Shown: one piece after another, positions 32,942-42,386 of the stretch
How positions within the stretch are numbered: the first letter of the stretch is position 1
How the letters are laid out: each line of letters starts with the position of its first letter
Source: CALEAR01 sp035301485
GTDB lineage: Bacteria > Pseudomonadota > Gammaproteobacteria > Pseudomonadales > Alcanivoracaceae
NCBI GenBank assembly: GCA_035301485.1
Contig: DATGUF010000044.1
Coordinates: forward strand, 1 to 60,865
DNA length: 60,865 nt
Direction: 5' to 3'
Made by a program: the position numbers and the translations under genes
The notes under the pieces: model-generated
Databases searched by the model: none
What the model was told of the DNA's origin: nothing
The model's input: the letters and a program-made list of their open reading frames with translations, nothing else

Positions 32942-35647
32942 ATGGCTAAATCTTTAGTGATAGTGGAATCTCCAGCTAAAGCGCGCACTATTAATCGCTT
33001 TCTTGGGGATGATTTTATTGTGAAGTCCAGTGTGGGACACGTACGTGATCTGCCCACTGGGGGTGGTAGCCGTACCACGCCTGCAGAGCGGGCAAAGGAA
33101 GCGGCGAAAACCCGTGCCATGGCGCCCGAGGAACGAGCAAAATATCGTGAAGAGCGAGCGCAGCGCCAACTTATTCGCCGTATTGGGGTAGACCCTGAAA
33201 ACGGTTGGGAAGCCACGTACGAAATCCTGCCCGGCCGTGAAAAAGTAATTAGCGAGCTAAAAAGCTTGGCGGCAAAAGCCGATCGCATTTACCTCGCCAC
33301 GGACTTGGATAGAGAAGGTGAGGCCATTGCGTGGCACTTAAAAGAGGTGATTGGCGGCGATCCTGCTCGTTACGATCGCGTGGTGTTTAACGAAATCACG
33401 AAGAAGGCCATTGCGGAAGCGTTTGAAAAGCCTGTGAGCTTGGATATGAACCAAGTGCAAGCTCAGCAAGCGCGCCGTTTCTTAGACCGTGTAGTGGGCT
33501 TTATGTTGTCGCCCTTGTTGTGGAGCAAAATTGCTCGTGGTTTATCCGCGGGCCGAGTGCAATCCGTAGCAGTAGAACTAGTGGTTGAACGTGAGCGCGA
33601 AATTCGTGCTTTTATTCCCGAAGAATATTGGGAAATGCACACCGATACGAAAGCGCCCACAGAGGAAGAAGTACGCCTGCAGGTAGAAAAACACGCAGGG
33701 GAAAAATACCGTCCAGATAATGAGAAAGACGCCAAGGCCCACGAAAAGGCGCTAGCGGCTTTCGGCGCGATGACAGTGGTGGAGCGTAAAGATAGGCCCA
33801 CCACTTCCAGAGCTCCTGCACCTTTTATTACTTCTACGTTGCAGCAAACAGCCAGTAACCGTTTAGGTTTTGGCGTGAAGAAAACCATGATGCTAGCGCA
33901 GCGTTTATATGAAGCGGGGCATATCACTTATATGCGTACCGACTCTACCAACTTAAGTGCGGACGCTATTACCTCATGCCGTAAATGGATTGAAGCAGAA
34001 CTTGGCAGCCAGTATTTGCCTGACAAGCCCAATTACTACTCTAGCCGTGAAGGGGCGCAAGAGGCGCACGAAGCTATTCGTCCTTCGCAAGTGAACATTA
34101 GCCCTGAGCTGCTCGGCGACATGGAGCCCGATGCTAAGCGTTTATACGAACTTATCCGTAACCGTTTTATTGCGTGTCAGCTACCGCCGGCGCGTTACTT
34201 AGCCAGCACCATTACAGCGCAAGCGGGCGATTACGAGCTTAAAGCCAACGGCCGTATCATGCAGTTTGATGGGTGGACGCGCGTGATGCCTCAAGGCGGC
34301 AAAGATACCGTGCTGCCAGATTTACAAAAAGGCGACGTGCTTAATATTGTGAAAATCGACAATACGCAGCACTTTACCAAGCCGCCTGCACGTTACAACG
34401 AAGCCAGCCTAGTGCGCGAGCTTGAAAAACGCGGTATTGGTAGGCCTTCTACCTATGCCTCTATTATTTCTACTATCCAAGATAGAGGCTATGTGCGCAC
34501 AGAAGGGCGCCGTTTCTTCGCTGAAAAAATGGGTGACATTGTTACCGAACGGTTGATGGAATCTTTCTCTGATTTAATGGATTACGATTTCACGGCCCGC
34601 ATGGAAGAAACCCTGGATAAAATTGGCGCCGGAGAAGTGCATTGGCGCGATGCTCTCGATGATTTCTACCGTGATTTCAAAGAGCAACTAGAAAAAGCGA
34701 AAGCAGATGCTGAAGAAGGGGGCATGCGTAGCAACACGCCCACAGAAACAGATATCGAGTGCCCCACCTGTAGCCGCCCGATGCAAATTCGTACAGCGTC
34801 CACGGGGGTGTTTTTAGGTTGTTCGGGCTACAGCTTGCCGCCTAAAGAACGTTGCACACAAACCATGAACCTCACCTCTGGTGATGAAGCCATTGATGTG
34901 GATGATGAAGATGCGGTGGCGTTGCAACATCGCCAGCGTCGTCGTTGCCCCAAATGTAATGTGGCCATGGATAGCTATTTGCTTGATGAAAAACGCAAGC
35001 TGCACGTGTGTGGTAACAACCCAGACTGTGCTGGTTTTGAAGTGGAAGAGGGCACGTTCCGCATTAAGGGGTACGAGGGTGAAACCTTAGAGTGCGATAA
35101 ATGCAGCAGTGAAATGCAATTGCGCGATGGCCGCTTTGGTAAGTACTTCAAGTGCACCAATGAGGAATGCACCAACACGCGTAAATTATTGCGCAGTGGT
35201 AAACCTGCACCTCCCAAGGTGGATCCTATCCCCATGCCACACCTAAAGTGTGAAACCGTGGATGACCACTATTTGCTACGCGATGGTGCGGCAGGAATAT
35301 TCTTGGCAGCAAGTCAGTTTCCTAAAAACCGTGAAACCAGAGCGCCCTTGGTAGAAGAAATTCTAACTGTTAAAGAACAACTTGATCCAAAGTTTGCCTT
35401 CTTAGCTGAAGCCCCTGTGGAAGATGATAAGGGCAACAAAACTGTGGTTCGTTTCCGCCGTAAAACCGGTGAGCATTATGTGCGCACTGAAGTGGATGGA
35501 AAACCCACAGGTTGGACGGCCGAATACAATGATGGCAAGTGGGCCGTGGCCACTAAGGCGAAAGCCAAACGCAAGGCTGCGCCAAAGAAAAAGGCGGCTG
35601 CCAAGAAGAAGGCACCGGCGAAGAAAAAAGCCCCTGCTAAAAAATAA
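32942..35647 (+). CDS. topA: DNA topoisomerase I
   Basis: 901 residues, type IA topoisomerase relaxing negative supercoils. TOPRIM domain: LVIVESPAKARTINRFLG and LATDLDREGEAIAWHL. The catalytic Tyr is Tyr330 in GHITYMRTDSTNLS. There are three C-terminal C4 zinc modules: starting CPTCSRPM, CPKCNVAM and CDKCSSEM. The protein ends with a Lys/Ala/Pro tail of about 30 residues (repeats of KKKAPA) that should bind DNA nonspecifically. The insert TPAERAKEAAKTRAMAPEER in TOPRIM resembles Pseudomonas-type TopA. Confidence 0.98.
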   Translation: MAKSLVIVESPAKARTINRFLGDDFIVKSSVGHVRDLPTGGGSRTTPAERAKEAAKTRAMAPEERAKYREERAQRQLIRRIGVDPENGWEATYEILPGREKVISELKSLAAKADRIYLATDLDREGEAIAWHLKEVIGGDPARYDRVVFNEITKKAIAEAFEKPVSLDMNQVQAQQARRFLDRVVGFMLSPLLWSKIARGLSAGRVQSVAVELVVEREREIRAFIPEEYWEMHTDTKAPTEEEVRLQVEKHAGEKYRPDNEKDAKAHEKALAAFGAMTVVERKDRPTTSRAPAPFITSTLQQTASNRLGFGVKKTMMLAQRLYEAGHITYMRTDSTNLSADAITSCRKWIEAELGSQYLPDKPNYYSSREGAQEAHEAIRPSQVNISPELLGDMEPDAKRLYELIRNRFIACQLPPARYLASTITAQAGDYELKANGRIMQFDGWTRVMPQGGKDTVLPDLQKGDVLNIVKIDNTQHFTKPPARYNEASLVRELEKRGIGRPSTYASIISTIQDRGYVRTEGRRFFAEKMGDIVTERLMESFSDLMDYDFTARMEETLDKIGAGEVHWRDALDDFYRDFKEQLEKAKADAEEGGMRSNTPTETDIECPTCSRPMQIRTASTGVFLGCSGYSLPPKERCTQTMNLTSGDEAIDVDDEDAVALQHRQRRRCPKCNVAMDSYLLDEKRKLHVCGNNPDCAGFEVEEGTFRIKGYEGETLECDKCSSEMQLRDGRFGKYFKCTNEECTNTRKLLRSGKPAPPKVDPIPMPHLKCETVDDHYLLRDGAAGIFLAASQFPKNRETRAPLVEEILTVKEQLDPKFAFLAEAPVEDDKGNKTVVRFRRKTGEHYVRTEVDGKPTGWTAEYNDGKWAVATKAKAKRKAAPKKKAAAKKKAPAKKKAPAKK

Positions 35648-35656
35648 CAGCAACAT

Positions 35657-35684
35657 TGGCGCTCTAATAGGGCGCCATATTTTT
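35657..35684 (+). terminator. terminator of topA
   Basis: Stem TGGCGCTC (35657-35664) / GGGCGCCA (35670-35677) with one T-G pair, 5-base loop, then TATTTTTA. Confidence 0.85.
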
Positions 35685-35700
35685 ATGTGTGAAAACAAGC

Positions 35701-36378
35701 ATGGATGTAAAAAGAACCCGAGAATCATGGCGTGTATTGCGCATTCAATCTGAACTGGTAGATGGCATAGAAAAATTGGTGGACTTAGGGCCCGCCGTTA
35801 CCTTATACGGCAGTGCGCGGTTGCCAGAGAGTTCCCCTTACTACCAAGCCGCTCACGATTTAGCAGAAAGGTTATCGCGAGCCGGCATTAACGTATTAAC
35901 AGGCGGCGGCCCCGGCATTATGGAAGCGGGTAACCGTGGCGCTTATGGCAAGGGCGCATCCTCTATTGGCCTAAATATTAAATTGCCGCGTGAAGAAAAC
36001 GCCAACGCTTTCCAAGATATCAGTATTAATTTCCGCTATTTCTTTTTGCGCAAGCTTATGTTTGTTAAATACGCCTGCGGCTTTGTGTTGTTTCCAGGCG
36101 GTTTTGGCACCCTCGATGAAATGTTCGAAGCACTCACTTTGGTGCAAACAAAAAAAATTAAACGCTTTCCCATTGTGCTTTACGGCACCGAGTATTGGCG
36201 CGGTTTAGTAGACTGGCTGGAAAATACCTTGGTGGAAGGCGGCTACATTAGCCCAGAAGACACCGCTTTGTTTCATTTAACCGATGATGTGGATGAAGCT
36301 TTCCGACTGTTGAGCCGCACCCACTCGGAGCTAGTGCCTTCCTTAGAAGAAAAGCATAAGTTCGTGGAAAACCTCTAG
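35701..36378 (+). CDS. LOG family protein (TIGR00730-like nucleotide phosphoribohydrolase)
   Basis: 225 residues from ATG 35701 (a GTG at 35689 is equally free of a ribosome binding site). Rossmann-type LOG fold with the signature TGGGPGIMEAGNRGA and FPGGFGTLDEMFEAL. LOG-family proteins release free bases from nucleoside 5'-monophosphates; in bacteria PpnN-like members affect nucleotide balance. The exact substrate is not predictable. The topA terminator's T-run lies just upstream, so it either has its own promoter in this short gap or depends on readthrough. Confidence 0.86.
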   Translation: MDVKRTRESWRVLRIQSELVDGIEKLVDLGPAVTLYGSARLPESSPYYQAAHDLAERLSRAGINVLTGGGPGIMEAGNRGAYGKGASSIGLNIKLPREENANAFQDISINFRYFFLRKLMFVKYACGFVLFPGGFGTLDEMFEALTLVQTKKIKRFPIVLYGTEYWRGLVDWLENTLVEGGYISPEDTALFHLTDDVDEAFRLLSRTHSELVPSLEEKHKFVENL

Positions 36379-36467
36379 TTTTTCTACAACACAAAAACCT
36401 TTAATACAGCTGTGATAGCATTTGTGCCCATCATGGCTGTATTTTTTTGTGAAGGAACATGTTTTGT

Positions 36468-37700
36468 ATGAGCCCTCGTTTTCGTTTTATACACACCTCT
36501 GATTGGCACCTAGGCCAGCATTTTATGGGCAAAAGCCGCGCCGCGGAACATGAAGCTTTTTTTGCTTGGCTACTCGCCAAGGTGAAAGAAGAAAAAGTGG
36601 ATGCGGTGATTGTGGCAGGGGATATTTTTGATACTGGTACACCGCCTAGTTACGCCCGCCGGCTATACCACGATGTGGTGGAACGTATGGCCGATGTGGG
36701 CTGCCAACTCATTGTGTTGGGCGGCAACCATGATTCAGTGGCCATGCTATCGGAAAGCCAAAACCTGTTTAAACGTTTTGGGGTGCATGTGGTGCCAGCC
36801 ATCAGCGAAAACCCTGCTGACCTTGTTTTGCCCCTTACCAATGCTGAGGGCGAGGTAGCCGCGCTATTGTGTGCGTTGCCCTTTATTCGTCCTCGCGATG
36901 TGGTGAGCATACGAGCAGGCATGCAAAGCGCTGACATCGAAATGGCGTTGCAGCAGCAAATACAGCAATACTATGGTGCCGTGTATGCCGCTGCAGAAGC
37001 ACGAGCACAAACCATGGGCAAGCCTTTACCCATTATTGGAACAGGGCATCTCACTACTTTTGGCGCTTCAGTATCAGAATCTGTGCGCGATATTTATGTG
37101 GGAACGCTAAAAACTTTCCCCAGTGATGCATTTCCAGCGTTTGATTACTTAGCACTTGGCCATATTCACCGCCCGCAAAAGGTGGGCAGCAACCCTTGTT
37201 TTCGTTACAGCGGCTCGCCCATTCCATTGAGTTTTGATGAAGTGAACACACAAAAAGAAGTGACTTTGGTGGAATGTGGTGGCGGTGAAGCACTGAGTTT
37301 TACATCGGTACCGATCCCTTTGCATCAACCCATGCAAGTGTTGAAAGGCAATTTACATCACATCGAAGCGCAATTAGAACAAGTTCAGGCACCCGAACAT
37401 GTGCCTACCGTTTGGTTAGAGCTTCAGGTAACCGAGGACGGTTACCTCACGGATTTACAGCAACGCTTAGAACGCGTGTTAGAAGATAAACCAGTGGAAG
37501 TGCTGCGCATTATGCGTGTGCAGGAAGCAGCGCAAGCTCAGTTGCAAAGTGAAGCTCAAGAAACGCTGGCGGAATTAAGCCCAGAAGAAGTGTTTGCACG
37601 GCGTTTAGCTTTAGAAGAGTTGGCAGAAGGAGAAGCAGAACAGCTCACACGATTACACGATGAAGTGGTGGCCAGCGTGAGAGCGGGGGCAGCAGAATGA
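36468..37700 (+). CDS. sbcD: exonuclease SbcCD subunit D
   Basis: 410 residues, Mre11-like Mn-dependent nuclease. Phosphoesterase motifs: HTSDWHLGQHFMGKSR, VIVAGDIFDTGTPP, VLGGNHDSVAML, GHLTTFGASVSES and YLALGHIHRPQKVG. With SbcC it cleaves hairpins and protein-blocked DNA ends. ATG 36468 was chosen because AAGGA lies 11 bases upstream; ATG 36459 has it only 2 bases away. It overlaps sbcC by 4 bases (ATGA). Confidence 0.95.
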   Translation: MSPRFRFIHTSDWHLGQHFMGKSRAAEHEAFFAWLLAKVKEEKVDAVIVAGDIFDTGTPPSYARRLYHDVVERMADVGCQLIVLGGNHDSVAMLSESQNLFKRFGVHVVPAISENPADLVLPLTNAEGEVAALLCALPFIRPRDVVSIRAGMQSADIEMALQQQIQQYYGAVYAAAEARAQTMGKPLPIIGTGHLTTFGASVSESVRDIYVGTLKTFPSDAFPAFDYLALGHIHRPQKVGSNPCFRYSGSPIPLSFDEVNTQKEVTLVECGGGEALSFTSVPIPLHQPMQVLKGNLHHIEAQLEQVQAPEHVPTVWLELQVTEDGYLTDLQQRLERVLEDKPVEVLRIMRVQEAAQAQLQSEAQETLAELSPEEVFARRLALEELAEGEAEQLTRLHDEVVASVRAGAAE

Positions 37701-40700
37701 AGATTTTATCGTTACGTTTTGAGAACCTTAACTCGCTAAAAGGTGAATGGAACATCGATTTTCGTGAGGCGCCATTTACGGATACCAATTTGTTTGCCAT
37801 TACTGGCCCCACAGGGGCGGGTAAATCCACTTTGCTCGATGCCATTTGTTTAGCGCTATACCATCGCACGCCTCGCTTAGGTGCTGTAACAGCCGGCAAC
37901 AACGAAATTATGACGCGCCAAACCGCAAGCTGTTTCGCGGAGGTGGAGTTTGTCGCTGCGGGCAAACAATACCGCGCGCACTGGAGCCAGCGCCGTGCGC
38001 GTAATAATCCCGAGGGCAATTTGCAGCAGCCTAGTGCTTATTTAAAAGAGCTACATGGCACTTACCAAGTGGATAAACTGAGCGAAAAAGTGGCGGCGGT
38101 GGAAGCCATCACAGGGTTGGACTTTGATCGTTTTACCCGTTCTATGCTCTTGGCCCAAGGCAGTTTTGCGGCGTTTTTAGAAGCCAATGAAAGTGAGCGT
38201 GCAGAGTTGCTCGAACGTATGACGGGCACAGGTATTTACGCTGATATTTCTAAGCAGGTGTACCAACGCTTTAAAGAAGAAGAACAGCAACTAGCACTCA
38301 AGCGCGCTGAATTATCAGGGGTACAATTACTCAGTGATGAAGAAATTCAGCAACTCAAAACCAAGCAACAGCAATTAGAAACAGCTCGTAATCAGTTACA
38401 GACAACTCAAAAAAACCTGCGCGAACAGCATCAATGGCGGGTGAAGGTGGATGAGTTAGCACAAGCCGTGCACCGTGCCACCGCCAACAAAACAAAAGTA
38501 GAGCAAGATATCGAAGCGGCTAAAGCTTCCTTAGCAGCACTGCAGCAACATGGCTTGGCGCAGCAAATAGAACCGCTGTGGAAAACAGTGGCGCAGCACC
38601 AAACTCACCATCAAACGTTGCTGGCTGAGCAGCAAAGCCGTATGGCAGAGCAACAGCAAGCCCAAACTGAATGGCAACAGTTGCAGTGGCAGCAATGGCA
38701 GGTGGCCGCACAAGCCCTTGCTTCAGCAACCCAGAAAACCGAGCAGTGTGCCGCCGCCATTCAGCACTGTGAAGAGGAAAGGCAGGCGCATGCTTACCGC
38801 GCTAAGTTAGGTGAATACCTGCGTTTGTGGCGTGATAAGTTTAGCCAACTAGAACAACATGGGCAGGCCATTGAAACCTTGAAACATCGTTTGGCCACTT
38901 CACAGGATTACAACCGGCAGCAAGTGGATAGGATTCGCCATCAAGAAAAGAAACTAGCGGCGTTACAGGAAGAAGCTAACACGGCTAAAGAACAAGAAGC
39001 AGCAGCTGAGCAAGCCTGGCAAGGGCTGTTGAGTGCCGGCGACGAAGAACATTGGTTAAACCAACATAACCACGCCAATAGCACCGTACTGGCGGTGGAG
39101 GCGGCTGCACAAGTGTGGCAGCGGTGGCAACATGAAACAAAGCAGCAGCAACAACGCCAAGAGCAACTGCGTGTGGCGAAAGCAGCGCTTGAGCAGTTGT
39201 TGCTGAAGGTGGAAGCCACTGAAAAAGCACAACAGCAAGCTGAAGAGATGGTGGCGCAACAAGAGCACATTGTTGCCTTAGAGCGCGACATTCAAGCTCT
39301 TAGTGCGTATCGCGACAAGTTAGCCCCCGACACACCATGCCCACTGTGTGGCGCCACAGAGCACCCAAGTGTGCAGCATTATAAAGCACGCACGCCGCAA
39401 GCATCAGAGCAAAAATTGGCCGAACTACAGAAGCAATGGCGCGTGCAGAGCGAAGCCTTGCAGCAACAGCGTGCTGAGCAATCACGCTTGGAAGAGCGTA
39501 TTACGAACGCACAAGCAGATATTAGCCAGGGCAACACCCAGCTAGCGCAGCAAGAAAAAGAACTCAGCAGTTGGTTGGCGCAGTTCGTTCATGTTGAATT
39601 AACGGCCCTCAACGCCACCCGTTTCACAGAGTGGCAACAAGAATGGCAAGCAGAACAGCAGCAAGCTCAAGCTGCACTGGCAGCCTTACGCCAACAACGC
39701 ATAAAGCTTGAAGCGCTGCGCAAAGCCACGCAACAAGCTGAAGAAGTATTGCAACATCAGCAAGCCAAAGTGGAGCGAGCACAAGAGGAAAACCGCCACC
39801 GCTCTGAGCGCGTTACAGAACTGCAGCGCGAGCAAAAAGATGAAGAGGTGGCGCTGTATTTAGCTGAACAGGCCCTGAAGAAAGATTTACAAGCCCTTGG
39901 TTATAGTTGGCCCAGTGAACCGCAACAATGGTTTGCCGAACAAGAGCAAGCATGGGCCGCTTGGCAGCAACAAGAGCAATGGCTGCAGGCAGAACGGCAA
40001 ACGTTGCACACCTTAGAGGGCAACGCTAGAGCCTGGCAAGAGCGGTGCACCGATGCCGAGCAAGCTTGGCTGGCTTTAAACGTGGCCGCCGCTAATGATT
40101 GGGTGCCACCAAGCGTAGAACAGCCTAAGCACACCTACCAACAGCTCGCACAGCACATTCAGCAGGTGCGGGGTGAGGTGCATACTTTGCAAGGGCAGTT
40201 AGATAGCTTGGCGAAACAGCAACACACCACCGCTGAGGCCATGCAAGCAGCCGGTGCGCAGTGGCGACAAGCGTTAGCCAACAGCGCTTTTGCTAACGAA
40301 GAGGCCTACCAACAGGCCTTGTTGAGTACGGATGAGGCCGCTCGTTTGCAACAGTTAGATGAGCAGTTAAAACAGGCACAGCAGGAGGCCGTATCACGGT
40401 TTACGCATGCCCAACAGCTATACGACACAGAGAGTGCCAAGGCACTTACTGAGGAAAACGCAGCAACGCTCACTCAACAACTGGCAGAGCAAGAGCAATT
40501 GCTTAGCGAACGCCTTGAAGAACTAGGCGGCGTAACCACCACGTTGCAGCACAATGAACAACTACATAGCGCCAAAGCGGAGCTTGCCGCCGCTATTGTC
40601 GCGCAAGAAGAGGCTAATAAAGCATGGCAGAAGCTCAATAGCTTTATTGGTTCAGCCAATGGGAATGTGTACCGCCGCTTTGCCCAAGGGCTAACGCTAG

Positions 40701-41143
40701 ATCACCTCATTCACGTGGCTAATAGGCACCTGAAAAACTTCCATGGGCGTTATCAGCTGCAACGCCAGCCGGCAGAACAAAACAAATCGGTATTGGGGTT
40801 ATTAGTGGTGGATACTTGGCAAGCTAACGCAGTGCGGGATACAGCAACACTATCTGGTGGTGAAAGCTTTTTAGTGAGCTTGTCCCTTGCTGTGGCCTTG
40901 TCTGATATTGTGAGCCACCAACATCGTATCGAATCGTTATTTTTAGACGAGGGTTTTGGCACCTTAGATGCAGAGACTTTAGATGTGGCCCTCAATGCCC
41001 TCGATAACTTAAACGCCTCAGGCAAAATGATAGGCGTTATTAGCCATGTTGAGGCGATGAAAGAGCGCATTCCAGTGCAAATAAAAGTGCATAAAGGCGC
41101 GGGCCTTGGTTTTAGCCGCCTCGACGATGAATTTAAAGTGTAG
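37697..41143 (+). CDS. sbcC: exonuclease SbcCD subunit C (SMC-like ATPase)
   Basis: 1148 residues. Walker A GPTGAGKST (37-45), two very long Gln/Ala/Glu-rich coiled coils, zinc-hook CPLC at 548-551, ABC signature ATLSGGESFLVSLSLAVAL and Walker B LFLDEGFGTLDAET near the C-terminus. It is Rad50-like and tethers DNA ends through the hook. The coils are unusually rich in Gln (many EQQQ/QQQ runs), giving CAG/CAA-rich DNA that produces long spurious open frames on the other strand. Translationally coupled to sbcD. Confidence 0.97.
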   Translation: MKILSLRFENLNSLKGEWNIDFREAPFTDTNLFAITGPTGAGKSTLLDAICLALYHRTPRLGAVTAGNNEIMTRQTASCFAEVEFVAAGKQYRAHWSQRRARNNPEGNLQQPSAYLKELHGTYQVDKLSEKVAAVEAITGLDFDRFTRSMLLAQGSFAAFLEANESERAELLERMTGTGIYADISKQVYQRFKEEEQQLALKRAELSGVQLLSDEEIQQLKTKQQQLETARNQLQTTQKNLREQHQWRVKVDELAQAVHRATANKTKVEQDIEAAKASLAALQQHGLAQQIEPLWKTVAQHQTHHQTLLAEQQSRMAEQQQAQTEWQQLQWQQWQVAAQALASATQKTEQCAAAIQHCEEERQAHAYRAKLGEYLRLWRDKFSQLEQHGQAIETLKHRLATSQDYNRQQVDRIRHQEKKLAALQEEANTAKEQEAAAEQAWQGLLSAGDEEHWLNQHNHANSTVLAVEAAAQVWQRWQHETKQQQQRQEQLRVAKAALEQLLLKVEATEKAQQQAEEMVAQQEHIVALERDIQALSAYRDKLAPDTPCPLCGATEHPSVQHYKARTPQASEQKLAELQKQWRVQSEALQQQRAEQSRLEERITNAQADISQGNTQLAQQEKELSSWLAQFVHVELTALNATRFTEWQQEWQAEQQQAQAALAALRQQRIKLEALRKATQQAEEVLQHQQAKVERAQEENRHRSERVTELQREQKDEEVALYLAEQALKKDLQALGYSWPSEPQQWFAEQEQAWAAWQQQEQWLQAERQTLHTLEGNARAWQERCTDAEQAWLALNVAAANDWVPPSVEQPKHTYQQLAQHIQQVRGEVHTLQGQLDSLAKQQHTTAEAMQAAGAQWRQALANSAFANEEAYQQALLSTDEAARLQQLDEQLKQAQQEAVSRFTHAQQLYDTESAKALTEENAATLTQQLAEQEQLLSERLEELGGVTTTLQHNEQLHSAKAELAAAIVAQEEANKAWQKLNSFIGSANGNVYRRFAQGLTLDHLIHVANRHLKNFHGRYQLQRQPAEQNKSVLGLLVVDTWQANAVRDTATLSGGESFLVSLSLAVALSDIVSHQHRIESLFLDEGFGTLDAETLDVALNALDNLNASGKMIGVISHVEAMKERIPVQIKVHKGAGLGFSRLDDEFKV

Positions 41144-41178
41144 CCAATGCTTTTGTTAGCTTGACAGAAAAGCGTTTA

Positions 41179-41190
41179 AAACATACGTTT
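41179..41190. promoter_or_regulatory. candidate PsrA autoregulatory site
   Basis: AAAC-ATAC-GTTT followed by G resembles the PsrA consensus (G/C)AAAC-N2-4-GTTT(G/C). It lies 26 bases before the psrA ATG and 13 bases after TTGACA (41161-41166), so a bound repressor would cover the likely promoter. PsrA autoregulation is known in Pseudomonas; the site call here is by motif only. Confidence 0.5.
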
Positions 41191-41215
41191 GAAAACTTGT
41201 TAACAAGGAGGGGCT

Positions 41216-41857
41216 ATGGAGTCGCAACACGATACAGCGAAAAAACTGTTGAATGCCGCAGAAAGATTGTTCGCGCAAAAGGGGTTTGCCGAAACCAGTT
41301 TACGCACGATTACCAACGAAGCAGGGGTGAATTTGGCGGCGGTTAATTACCATTTCGGCTCTAAAGAAGCGTTAATCCAAGCGGTGTTTCAGCGTTTTTT
41401 AGACCCCTTTACCGAGGCGTTAAATAAACAGCTTGATCAGCTTGGTGAGCACACAGATGCAGTGTCTATTGAATGGTTGTTGGGTGTATTGGGCGCCTTA
41501 GCGGTGGGTAACACCGAAGAAGAACAGCAGCGTGCGCAGTTGTTCTTCCGTTTAGCCGGTTTGGCTTACACACAGTCGCAAGACCACCTTAGCGCTTTTT
41601 TTAAACAACGCTACTTAGGGTTATGGCTGCGCTTCCAAGGGTTGCTCTCCATTGCCGAGCCAGATCTTCCTCCCATGGAATTGTTTTGGCGCACCCACTT
41701 TGCGTTGGGTTCGATGATATTTACGCTGCAAGGGCTGCCCTCCATGCAGCAAATATGCGCGGAAGACTATAACGAACAAGTTTCACTCTCAGAAGTGGTG
41801 CAACGTATTTTGCCCTTTATTGTGGCTGGTATACGAGCGCCATATTCGGCATCCTAG
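41216..41857 (+). CDS. psrA: TetR family regulator PsrA
   Basis: 213 residues. The N-terminal DTAKKLLNAAERLFAQKGFA and TSLRTITNEAGVNLAAVNYH HTH followed by FGSKEALIQAVF is nearly that of Pseudomonas PsrA, the long-chain-fatty-acid-sensing regulator of beta-oxidation genes and rpoS. AAGGAGG precedes the ATG. Its location near nagZ and lexA/topA matches Pseudomonas. In this window likely candidates for control would be acyl-CoA genes, but no clear second PsrA box was found. Confidence 0.85.
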   Translation: MESQHDTAKKLLNAAERLFAQKGFAETSLRTITNEAGVNLAAVNYHFGSKEALIQAVFQRFLDPFTEALNKQLDQLGEHTDAVSIEWLLGVLGALAVGNTEEEQQRAQLFFRLAGLAYTQSQDHLSAFFKQRYLGLWLRFQGLLSIAEPDLPPMELFWRTHFALGSMIFTLQGLPSMQQICAEDYNEQVSLSEVVQRILPFIVAGIRAPYSAS

Positions 41858-41862
41858 TAAGC

Positions 41863-42339
41863 ATGTATATTACGATATCTATTGCACGCCAAGAGCTTGA
41901 ATTTATAGATGCTGAGCAGCAACGCCACGTGTTTTCCGTCTCCACTGCTTTAAATGGCCCACACCAAGAAGAAGGCAGTGGTGGTACGCCCTTGGGCGAA
42001 CACCGTGTGCGCGCAAAAATTGGGGCAGGTATGCCCAGTGGTGCCGTGTTTGTTGGGCGCCGCTTTACCGGTGAGGTGTATAGCCCAGCATTGGCTGCAC
42101 AATACCCTCAACGAGATTGGATCCTTACACGAATTTTGTGGCTAGCGGGAAACGAACCAGGTTATAACCAAGGTGGTAACGTAGATACCATGCGCCGTTA
42201 CATTTATATACACGGCACACCGGATACGGAACCCATGGGGAAACCTTATTCTCACGGCTGTATACGCATGCGCAACGAAGATGTGATGTGGTTGTTTGAT
42301 CACGTTGCGCCGTACTGCCCAGTGAAGATCGTGTTATAA
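41863..42339 (+). CDS. L,D-transpeptidase family (YkuD) protein
   Basis: 158 residues, one YkuD domain. The active site is HGTPDTEPMGKPYSHGCIRM (catalytic Cys in SHGCIRM). Family members cross-link peptidoglycan or attach lipoproteins in the periplasm, yet no signal peptide is visible: the protein starts MYITISIARQELEFIDAEQQ directly in the first strand. It could be exported by another route or act in the cytoplasm on peptidoglycan fragments, which would fit its neighbour nagZ. It starts 5 bases after psrA. Confidence 0.85.
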   Translation: MYITISIARQELEFIDAEQQRHVFSVSTALNGPHQEEGSGGTPLGEHRVRAKIGAGMPSGAVFVGRRFTGEVYSPALAAQYPQRDWILTRILWLAGNEPGYNQGGNVDTMRRYIYIHGTPDTEPMGKPYSHGCIRMRNEDVMWLFDHVAPYCPVKIVL

Positions 42340-42386
42340 CATTACAAGATCATAATAATTACTGTATTCACAAACAGAGGTACCAC

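Noticed and set aside
38940..39300. Several long minus-strand frames rich in Cys and Ser inside sbcC
   Set aside because: They arise from the CAG/CAA-rich coiled-coil codons of sbcC read on the opposite strand.
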